Of a DNA stretch of 16,987 nt, positions 8,461-16,454 are shown in pieces. The notes under the pieces were generated by a model. The model made no database searches, was not told the origin of the DNA, and worked only from the letters and a program-made list of their open reading frames with translations. Source of the stretch: Pleurotus ostreatus/Saccharomyces cerevisiae fusant (taxonomy: Eukaryota; Opisthokonta); contig JAMQCK010000727.1 in assembly GCA_024196135.1 (NCBI GenBank), positions 1 to 16,987 of the forward strand. The letters are read 5' to 3'. The position numbers and the translations under genes were made by a program. How positions within the stretch are numbered: position 1 is the stretch's first letter; every line of letters begins with the position of its first letter.

Positions 8461-10795
8461 ATGGTGCCCATCGGGATCTGGAGCCTCCTTGCCGTAACGC
8501 TCACCGCACTCGTCGTCCATGGCAAGCTCTCGGACGGCCGCGCGCATCTGAACGAGCCGCCGCGCTCGTCGCTGCCTCTCCCCCCCGGCCCACCACCGTC
8601 GGGGCCCGTGACGCATGTGAACGGGACGGTGCTGGCGGACATCAGCACGCCGCTCTATATCAACATCCCGATAGACCACAAGAATACGTCGCTCGGGACG
8701 TTCTCGACGCGCTACTGGGTGAACTACCAGTATTACCAGCCAGGCGAGTGATTCTGGACGTGCAGATGGGCGTCGGTGCTGATGATCAGCTAAGGTGGAC
8801 CTATCATCTTCCTGAACGTGGGCGAGGTCAATGCGGAACGTGCGTACAATCATGCGGAGTGACTCTACAATTGCTCACCTTCCTGGCAGGTTACACGGCC
8901 TACCTCACGATCAGCACCATCAACGGCCTCATCGCACAGCAGGAGAGCGGCCTGCTCATCTTCATGGAGCATCGGGTAAGTACCCTCTCCAGCCAACCTT
9001 GTGTGATCTTCGAACGCGCGATTCCTGACGCACATCATGTATGCAGTTCTACGGCCGAAGCAACCCGTACCCGAACCTGAACGAGGAGTCGCTCAAGTAC
9101 CTCACCGTCGAGCAGGCGATCCAGGACAACATTTACTTCGCGCGGAACGTGAAGTTGGCCGTGCAGGGAGACACGTCGCCAGAGGCCACGCCGTGGATCC
9201 TCATCGGTGGGAGCTATGCAGGCGCTCTGGCCGCCTTCCAGAAGGTTGTGTGAGTTGTAACGATATGCTCGAGGCATTCGTTCGTATACTAACGCCCAAG
9301 TATAGCGAGCCCGACGTATTCTACATCCACTACGGCTCCTCGGCGGTCATCGAGCCTCAAGTGTGAGTTCCTTCTGGTCCGGGTCAAGTTGAACAGCCCT
9401 CCTGACTCTATCACGCGCACAGCGATTTCCACGACTACTTCACGCCCATCCGCCAGAACATGCCCGCCAATTGCTCCGCGGACGTCCAGGCCGTCATCGC
9501 GCACGTCGACCAAGTCTTCCAGGGCACGAACGAGACCGCGCAGACAGAGATCAAAAATATCTTCGGGTACCACGCGGGGTATAGCAACTACTATGTTGCT
9601 CAATCGCGTGCGTGCGCTATTCCACTTTGGACTCACTCACTCGCTGCTGATCGCTATACTCTTCGACTGTCTCAACCGCCAACTACCCGAACTGACTGTC
9701 GCTCCTGTTTAGTTCGCAACAACATCTGGACCTGGCAGTCGCTGCAACCCTACTCAGCGTCGTCTGGACAGAAGCTCGCGTTCTACGAGTTCTGCGACGC
9801 ACTCGAGGTAAAGAACCATACTGTCAGTGGTCCGAACGGCTGGGGCCTGCAGCATGCACTGGGGGCGTGGGGTGATTATTTCTCGGTCAGTCATGGTTCT
9901 ACCTCACGTATAAGCTGTGGCTGACACTCCGGCTCAGGGCACAACGGTACCGAGGTGTGAGTGTAAACATGTTCCGCGACCGATATGCCTGCTGACCCTT
10001 TTTCCGGTTCAGTGTGCGCGGACATTGGCCTTGCGTATGTGAACCTCTCCCCTCCTTCGAGCGCACAAATTCATAGCTTCCGTAGCGAATGCGTCAATGG
10101 CACCTCTGCATCGGTTAAGGACGACCATCCTGTAAACGACGCCAGTCGCTCATGGTATTGGCAACTCTGCACGCAGTTTGGTTGGGCTATGGTGAGAGAT
10201 TGCGCATGCATCCTTTGATGAATGCTATGGGCTTACTATTCCTGCAGACTGGCGCGCCGAAAGGCAAGCCGACGATTGTGTCGCGTCTAACGACGGTCCA
10301 GACGGAGGTTACTGTACGTCTTAGTTTTACGACTGTTCTGGAGTTGGCTGAGCTCATGCGCGCAACAGGACGTCTGCAGTTCTCTTTTCCCGAAGACCTT
10401 CCCCGCGTACGGGCTGCCGCGGGCGAACGAGACGAATGCGCGGTACGGCGGCTGGTCGATGCGCAACGAGCGCATGATCTTTGTGGATGGAAACAGTGCG
10501 TGTTCGCCGCTTCGCCTCGTTCCGGGACTCTTTCTTGGCCGGTTTTATCTACGACGCTGACCTCCCCACAGAAGATCCGTGGCGCGAAGCCACAATGTCT
10601 GCCCAACAAACCAACATCCCCGCTAGCACCGCGTCCCAGCCTATCCTCCTGGAGAATGGCTTCCACTGCTCGGATCTCATTGCAGCCGCTGCTATCGAGC
10701 CGACTGTGGCACAGGCGCAGAGACAGGTCCTCCAGACTGTCAGTGGTTGGCTCAACGATTGGGGGTCCTATAAGGAGCGCAGGAACGCTGTGTAA
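8461..10795 (+). CDS. Secreted serine peptidase, family S28 (copy 2)
   Basis: Thirteen exons: 8461-8743, 8795-8839, 8890-8975, 9047-9249, 9306-9362, 9423-9607, 9713-9885, 9938-9956, 10013-10034, 10086-10191, 10248-10313, 10369-10495 and 10572-10795, coding for 531 aa. It has a signal peptide (MVPIGIWSLLAVTLTALVVHG) and a Pro-rich linker. The catalytic triad falls at the same residue numbers as in copy 1: Ser194 in GGSYAG, Asp459 in GNKDPW and His489 in ENGFHCSD. Every intron of copy 1 is present at the same position and phase. Two extra introns occur: 8744-8794, which needs a GC-AG reading, and 10035-10085, which is stop-free and 51 nt long. Without the first, the frame hits TGA at 8749-8751, which could be misread as a truncation. 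Differences near the ends and around residue 430 (DVCSSLFPKTF against DYCTYYFPENF) may affect stability or specificity; this is inference. The gene looks functional. Confidence 0.93.
8744..8794 (+). other. GC-AG intron in S28 copy 2
   Basis: The donor is CCAG|GCGAGT and the acceptor CTAAG, 51 nt, with a GCTGATG branch-like sequence. Removing it restores PGGPIIF, the same residues that copy 1 encodes without an intron here. No GT donor gives the conserved frame. Confidence 0.85.
10035..10085 (+). other. Stop-free 51-nt intron in S28 copy 2
   Basis: The donor is GTATGT and the acceptor TTCCGTAG. Copy 1 is continuous at this point (DLSECVKG). The 51 nt contain no in-frame stop, so retention would insert 17 residues after the ninth exon. 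Intron status rests on the splice ends and the comparison with copy 1. Confidence 0.75.
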
Positions 10796-11048
10796 AGTTT
10801 TGCTCTGGATAGTGAATATTCTTGGTACGCTGCAGACGATTGACGCAGTATGATCCAATCAGTAGAGAATACAATTTTCTTCGTGTATCCTTGAGTAGAG
10901 TCTGGAATGTGAAGAGTCCTGAAGTCCAAGAAGTTGAACATGAGATTCCCACGCATAGCCGGGCCGCTAACATTAGCAAATACCGCCGACGTCGGCGCGC
11001 GCGTCACCGAGCAAGCCGCTACAAGCGCGCACCTTGCTCCTTGCCATC
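10796..11048. other. Intergenic: 3' end of S28 copy 2 and sorting nexin promoter
   Basis: This gap of 253 nt separates co-directional genes. It has AT-rich sequence near 10810-10880 (probable 3'UTR) and GC-rich sequence just before the ATG at 11049. No ORF or RNA gene was seen. Confidence 0.5.
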
Positions 11049-13075
11049 ATGGACGCCTTCGAGGATGAAAACCCATTTGAGGTCGATGCCGACCGGTTGG
11101 AGTCCGAGTCGTCGTCCACGTCAAAGGTCGACATATCGAATCCCCCCTCACCGCCGATGGATCCTTCACGGCAGCTCGCGTCTCCTCCGTTGAATAGGAT
11201 ATTTCCCAGTCCAAGCACACAACGACAGACGACGATGAACTACAAGAATGACTACTGCTGTGCACGCGACCGCGATTTGCACTCAGGGGATGACCTCGAG
11301 ATCCTGGTATGTCGCCCGCGCGGAGGCATCGCACAGATGGCTGACGACCATAGATCACGGACGCGCAGAAGACGACGGTGGGCTCAGCGTCGCCCTACAT
11401 CGTATATGTGATACAGACAGGGGTACGAGACACCTCCCCTCGCGTCAGGCAGCGCTGACGATCCTGTGCGTAGTCCGCCGAGGCGCGCCACCGCTACTCC
11501 GAGTTCGAGTCCCTCCGCGTCAGCTTGTCGAAGCTCTACCCGACCCTTATCATCCCACCCATCCCCTCGAAGCAGAGCCTCGGTGACTATGCCGTCAAGC
11601 AGGGCAAGGCGAAGGAGGACACCGTCCTAATCGCCCGTCGCAAGCGCATGCTCCAGACCTTCCTCAATCGCATCGGACGCCACCCTATCCTATCCAACGA
11701 GCACGTCTTCCACCGCTTCTTGGACGGCGAGGTCTCCTGGACGGAGGTGCTTAACTCCCCTCCCCTGACCTTACTTCCCAAGAACATCCTCAAGGCACCT
11801 TCCCACAACCCTATCGACGAGAATGCATCCCCGGCTTACGCAGCACTGCCCAACCCCTCCGCTGCCCACCCACTACGAAACCCAGACCAGCGCTTCATGG
11901 ACTCCGAGGCCTTCACGCAGAAGTTCGCCAGCCATGTCAGCGGGCCCATGGAGAAGGTGACGAGGCGCGTCATCAAACGCTGGGCCGACGCCGCCCAGGA
12001 CCACGCCGACCTCGGCGCCGCGCTCAACGGCTTCTCCCTCAACGAAAGCGCGACGCTGTCCCCCGCCGTCGAGAAGGTCGGCCAGGCCGCGGACGCGACG
12101 TACATGTCGACGACCAAGCTCGTGCAGGAGATGGAGCAGCACTGGGCGGAGCCGCTGCACGAGTACGCGCAATTCGCGGGCATCATCAAGAAGCTGCTGG
12201 CGTACCGGCACCAGAAGCATGTGCAGTACGAGATGACGCAGGATGCGCTGGATGCGAAGCGCGAGCAGCTGGAAGAGCTGGATAAGAGCGAGCGGGAGGC
12301 AAGGCGGCTGGAAGAGGCGCTCAAGCGTGGGGGCAGGGCGACGACGCGGAGCACGTCGAGGGAGGGGCCGGCGGCAGAGGGGGACGAGGACGATGAGGGG
12401 CCGTCCAGGGAGGGCGAGGGCGCGCAGCATCCACCGCCACCGGACCCGACGGCGTCGTATCTCCCGCCGCATCCTGGACCGAACCCTGCTGCGCGTAGGG
12501 GGCGCACACCGGGCATGGGCCTTCTCAGCGCGCTTAGCTACACCATACACGGTATGATGGACGTCGACCCGGAGACGGCACGGCGCAACAGCATCACCAA
12601 GACCAGGGAGAACATATCTCAGGTGCGTCTTCTTCCCCAGCGGACTCTCTGTTTCTTGCACCCTTCTCCTGTCCCTTTTCCCCCTACCCCCTCACCACCT
12701 CCTTCACTTCCCCAATCTGACCCGCTCCTCCAGCTCGAAGACGCCCTCCACCTCGCCGCGCAGGACCTCAAGTACTCTTCCTCCACCATCCAGGCCGACC
12801 TCGACCGCTTCCAGCGGCAAAAGGTCGCCGACATGCGCGAGATGTGCATCGCGATGGCGCGCGCGCACCGCGACTGGTGCAAGAAGAACCTCGAGGCGTG
12901 GGAGGAGGCAAGGAAGGAGATCAGCAATATCCCGGACCACCCGAATCGCAAGCCGGAGGTGGACGTGGGCGTGGCGGGAGGAGCACCAACGCCAGCACCG
13001 GGCACGGCGCCGGTGACAAGCACGGCGCCGAATGGGACGAGGAGGGACTCGACGGCGACGGTGAATGGGCGTTGA
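11049..13075 (+). CDS. snx41: PX-BAR sorting nexin (Snx41/Atg20 type)
   Basis: Four exons: 11049-11306, 11354-11422, 11474-12622 and 12734-13075, coding for 605 aa. A disordered acidic N-terminus (MDAFEDENPFEVDADR) precedes the PX domain, roughly residues 70-190. This shows the phosphoinositide-binding features RYSEF (116-120), the Pro-rich loop PPIPSK (137-142) and RRKRMLQTFLNR (164-175), which fits PI3P binding on endosomes. A BAR-like helical region follows, with a charged coiled coil at about residues 365-395 and a low-complexity acidic/Pro-rich insert before the last helices (LEDALHLAAQDLKYSSSTIQ). The tail is Ala/Pro/Thr-rich. The entry CCARDRDLHSGDDLEILITDAQKT is typical of the fungal Snx41/Atg20 group. 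Those proteins pair with Snx4/Atg24 in endosome-to-Golgi retrieval and selective autophagy. Snx41 and Atg20 are hard to tell apart, so the symbol is tentative. The 111-nt last intron is stop-free. Confidence 0.92.
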
Positions 13076-13564
13076 CGCGCGGAGGGAGAAGCACAGTAAT
13101 GGAACGCTGATTATTGACTTTATTTTTACGATCACTACGCTACTGAGGAATAACGAGGATATTGGTGAACATGAGTCCCGTCTCTTCACTGTGAAGTACA
13201 GCATGGCAAGTGAAGACGGCTTCGATGTCTTCCGGGGCCCTGCGTGAGATACTATATTATGCGTCGAAAGACTGATCTTCAATCAAGCCCGTTCGCGTGA
13301 GACAACTTCTTAAAGGAGAGCCCAATAAATATACCTTGCAAAGAAAGGATTTTGGTGTATGTGGACGCTGACAAGGGATATGGCTGCCGTGTTCGCAGGC
13401 AAATGGAGTGACGCGTGACTCGAACGCGTGAATCATTATTTTTCGGCGTCTGCCGAAAACCTCTCGCATCCGACGGTCACGTCCTTGGTTGAACTTTGCT
13501 TCAGGCCTAGTCTTCAGTGCTTCACCTCCTTGCATCTGCTTTCAATCAACAACTTTGCTACCTC
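13076..13564. other. Intergenic: snx41 3'UTR and sen2 promoter
   Basis: This is 489 nt. AATAAA at 13324-13329 could serve snx41 polyadenylation. Two ACGCGT sites lie at 13411 and 13424. No gene is seen on either strand; the antisense frame at 13257-13535 lacks coding character. Confidence 0.55.
13411..13429 (+). promoter_or_regulatory. Paired ACGCGT (MCB-like) boxes upstream of sen2
   Basis: ACGCGT occurs at 13411-13416 and 13424-13429, start-to-start 13 bp, about 140 nt before the sen2 ATG. ACGCGT is the MluI cell-cycle box bound by MBF in yeasts. Chance occurrence is possible in this GC-rich sequence. Confidence 0.35.
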
Positions 13565-15479
13565 ATGTCTCTCATCGGCCCATCCACCCGCGGTCGCGGC
13601 GGCGGCGGCCCCGGTAAAGGCGGCGCCCGCCGCGCAGACAACAACCGCGTCTACGGCAACCCCATCCCCCTCCTCTTCGTCGAGCCCGAGCCCCCTCGTC
13701 GCATCCTAGAGCGACTAACTCCCGGCGGCATCCTTCATTCTCTTGGTCTGCGCCCGACAGAGGTCATCAACCCTCACTGCGAGGGCGTCTTCGACCCGGC
13801 GACGAAGAGCGTGTGGGTGACCGATATGCGGAGCGTGCTCATACTGTGGCAACGGGGTTTCTTTGGGAAGGGGCATCTGTCAAGAAGTGAACCGAGCTGG
13901 CTTGCGCGACAGGTGAATGATAGGCGTGCGGCGGCTCAAGGAAGTAAGTGTTTCCACCCGCATTTGCCTTCACACAATTTTCTGCTTACGACTACCATTC
14001 TTGACTTATGTTCAATATCCTTTGTTTCTCGCACTCTCATTCGTGTCCTGAACCCCATCGCCCTGATTCTCATGCTTCACTTTTCCATTCAGAAATGACC
14101 TCCGAAGAACTCACCGCCCGCCGCCGCTCCGAGCGCAAACAGTTCAAGCTCGACCGCGCCCGCGCCATCGCAGCCGCCGCCGCCGAGGCCGAAGCGGCAT
14201 TCAAGGAGCGAGGTGAGGTCGTTGTGCCGGCGCTCTCTGGGCCCAATATTCCCTCGGCGGCGACGTGGCGCCCGTCACAAGCGGCCGGTTCGGCAGCTGA
14301 AGGTAGTTCAACAAGTCAGGATTATTCAGCATCGGCAGCTCATGACCATTTGTAGCGGGAAATAACCCCACGCCATCAGGCTCTGGCGACACCACTGCCG
14401 GCCAAGCCAACACCTTCTCAACCGACGCCGACGAGCCCATCGAGGACGTCGAGCACCTGCAGCTGACGCTACAAGAGGCATTCTTCCTCGCGTATGCGCT
14501 GGACTGCTTGACGATTTATGATGCAGATACCGTAAGTTTATCGACCTGTCTCTTCGTCTGCCATTTCCCTCCTCTAATTCTTGCGCCTCTCCTCGCGTCC
14601 TTCATTCCACCTTTCTCGATCATGACCACTCACCAATACCCAGGACACCGCCCTCACCCTCCAAGACCTCTGGCTTGCCTGCCAGCACGCGCACGTACCG
14701 CATACCTCACACTCAGCCGACTCATCCCTACGCTTCGACACATCCATCCTCGCCCCCGACAACCCCTTCCTCATCAACTACGCCGTCTACCACCACTACC
14801 GCTCCCTCGGCTGGGTCGTGCGCGGGGGTATCAAGTTCTGCGCGGACTTTCTGCTGTACAAGAAGGGCCCGGTGTTCACGCATGCGGAGTGAGTGGGACA
14901 TCTCTTCGATTCATACACAATCCTTTGCCGGCTCTTCTCCGTCCCCGTTGTCCTTCCATCGCCTGTACGATGAAGATTCTCTCGCCAATGGCATCTGCGT
15001 CTACGCCAGTGGCATCTGCGTCTACTTCCCTTGCTCTACACTATGAACTGCAACTCATCCGTGCTAACCTTCGCAATTAGATTCGCCCTCGCCGTCATCC
15101 CCTCCTATGAAGCGCCCGAGGAACGCACGCTCAACCCGGAGGACGGCGCGCCGTATACGTGGACATGGCTCAGCACGATCAACCGCGTGAATGCGCAGGT
15201 CATGAAGGCGAGTGCTGCTTGTTAACCCCGTTCTCAATCACACTGACAAGCCCTTCTTTCATCGTTCGTGCGCTCTCCCTATACTTGCTACACCCTTCCC
15301 TCTTCCCTCGCCGCACCCTCTCACAGACCCTCGTCCTTGTCTACGTCACCATCCCCGCGCGCGAGCGCCTCCCAGCCGACGCCCTTTTAAGTCCTGCATG
15401 CCTCGCTCATTACTCGGTACGCGAGATAGTAGTGAGGAGGTTTATTCCGGCGCGGATGCGGGATGAGAATGCGCGGTGA
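13565..15479 (+). CDS. sen2: tRNA-splicing endonuclease catalytic subunit Sen2
   Basis: Six exons: 13565-13943, 14093-14302, 14356-14531, 14644-14888, 15081-15207 and 15327-15479, coding for 429 aa. Sen2 is one of the two nuclease subunits of the Sen complex and cuts pre-tRNA at the 5' splice site. Family marks in order are a Gly/Arg-rich N-terminus, the N-terminal Sen2 block ([39 protein letters not shown]), an Ala-rich coiled helix (about 135-165), [18 protein letters not shown], and the nuclease core [19 protein letters not shown]. The catalytic residues are Tyr327 and His335 in [13 protein letters not shown], eight apart as in yeast Sen2, and Lys379 at the start of [11 protein letters not shown]. 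The segment between His and Lys is longer than in yeast. The last intron (15208-15326) begins with GC directly after the Lys379 codon. Sen34 shares the core, but the N-terminal block and length indicate Sen2. The start is the first in-frame ATG of the exon. Confidence 0.95.
14983..15024 (+). repeat. 21-nt tandem repeat inside sen2 intron 4
   Basis: There are two adjacent copies, CGCCARTGGCATCTGCGTCT plus A, at 14983-15003 and 15004-15024, with one A/G difference. The intron is the longest of the gene (192 nt), which fits a local duplication. Confidence 0.8.
15208..15326 (+). other. GC-AG intron in sen2
   Basis: The donor is AAG|GCGAGT and the acceptor CTCACAG, 119 nt. Joining AAG to ACC gives the conserved KTLVLVYV core. 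The only nearby GT (at 15212) would shift the frame and destroy that motif. Confidence 0.85.
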
Positions 15480-16032
15480 GGACGCACCTTCCCGACATCG
15501 ACTACTACTCTGTATCCTGTCCGGAGACCACTATGTCGTCGGTCCGTGAATCCTCTTTGAGCTTCCCGGAAATGTGCATAGCAACTTGGTGTTGTACTTC
15601 AGGAGAGATTACTGTTGTACTTTCTAGAGAAATTAGGTTGTGGTGCGACGGCAGTTTTCCTCAGACTTGTCGTTGTTCGATGAGCCGCTGGCCCCTGGAG
15701 CCCCAGAGGTAAGTGGCACGTATCAAGCCACCTCGGTCAGCATTCGAAGTCCCGCTGGATGGATGCGTCCTCAACGATACTTGAAGTCTGTCGAGGAACA
15801 TCGACCGCGAGACAACACCGTGTGGCATTCCCACGCCACATATCCTGCCTTCAACCGTCAAGTCAACTCGCAAACGTGCTACGCTTGAGGCGCTCCCAAG
15901 CGCGCCCGACCTCAACAGCAGCTGTCTTACGCTTGGGCCATGTCCAATAGCACGAGGCTCACCTTATGAATGTTGAGTCACTCTTGTCATACACACCGGC
16001 ATCGCGGCATGCCTCTCTCTTTTGGGTAAAAA

Positions 16033-16049
16033 ACGCGTCGCCTAGCAAC
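16033..16049 (+). promoter_or_regulatory. Overlapping MCB box and RFX X-box-like site
   Basis: ACGCGT (16033-16038) overlaps GTCGCCTAGCAAC (16037-16049). The latter fits the RFX X-box form GTNRCC-N-RGYAAC at every defined position. RFX proteins in yeasts (Crt1, Sak1) control DNA-damage and cell-cycle genes. The target gene is uncertain; the nearest downstream start is 16455. Confidence 0.4.
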
Positions 16050-16306
16050 AGCAGCCCTGCCACCCCCTATCGAAATTACTCTGTTAGGTAGGGACCACCG
16101 AATGCGCATTCCTCCCCTCGTAAAGTCAACAGCGCCTGAATTACAACACAAGCACAAGCATTACACCACCAACTGCCCACAGGTCAAATTTGGCTGCGAT
16201 CAGAGGCTCCCTGCGCGCTAGCCACACGATTTTCGAGCTCGCCACTGAGCCACTCGACCGGCCGCTAACATGACCAAACAACCAAAATTCCCATTCCTGG
16301 CGGGCA

Positions 16307-16335
16307 AGCAATCGAAGCAATCGAGGAGCAATCGA
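16307..16335 (+). repeat. Three copies of AGCAATCGA
   Basis: Copies lie at 16307-16315, 16316-16324 and 16327-16335. The first two abut and the third is offset by two bases. It is a short direct repeat 120-150 nt upstream of the zinc-finger ATG, possibly a binding-site cluster. Confidence 0.6.
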
Positions 16336-16361
16336 GGACGTCCGTGCCAGAAAGCTATAAC

Positions 16362-16402
16362 GGGGGGCGGGCGGGGGCGGTTTCTGCACCTCCCCCGCCC
16401 CC
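16362..16402. repeat. G-rich tract with C-rich inverted copy
   Basis: G-runs at 16362-16380 are followed by C-runs at 16392-16402. GGGGGCGGG (16363-16371) and CCCGCCCCC (16394-16402) are exact inverted copies, so a hairpin is possible and the G-runs could form a quadruplex. It lies just upstream of the zinc-finger start. Confidence 0.55.
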
Positions 16403-16454
16403 ATCCAACCTTTCGAACATTTATCCCGCCCGCTGAACCCGTCCGCCGACGACG

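Larger units (their letters stand above)
8205..10795 (+). repeat. Tandem duplication, copy 2 (promoter plus S28 gene)
   Basis: This is the direct repeat of 4391-6890; the two ATGs are 3760 nt apart. Exon lengths are identical apart from the final exon and two extra introns in this copy. Introns and the promoter have diverged much more than the exons, so the duplication is old enough for neutral sequence to drift while the protein was kept under selection. Confidence 0.85.
15480..16454. other. Intergenic: sen2 3' end and zinc-finger gene promoter
   Basis: This is 975 nt. I see no supported gene on either strand; the antisense frame at 15661-15915 has no recognisable motif or coding bias. The right half holds an MCB/X-box composite (16033-16049), a triplicated AGCAATCGA (16307-16335), and a G-rich tract with a matching C-rich inverted copy (16362-16402). 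Confidence 0.55.

Noticed and set aside
8743..8760. Apparent premature stop in S28 copy 2 (pseudogene?)
   Set aside because: The TGA lies inside a GC-AG intron. All other exons, phases and catalytic residues are intact.
11500..11530. B-box-like GAGTTCGAGTCC
   Set aside because: It is part of the PX-domain codons for SEFES, with no tRNA fold around it.
11836..12661. Antisense 226- and 262-aa frames across the sorting nexin
   Set aside because: They are Arg/Leu- and Ser-rich shadows of the nexin exon with no domain. The sense strand has clear PX and helical motifs.
13411..13430. tRNA T-arm-like sequence on the minus strand (TTCGAGT loop)
   Set aside because: The stem pairs only around a nine-base loop, and no acceptor, anticodon or D arm could be found.
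15661..15915. Antisense 84-aa frame between sen2 and the zinc-finger gene
   Set aside because: It has no recognisable domain, no coding bias and no clear splice structure.
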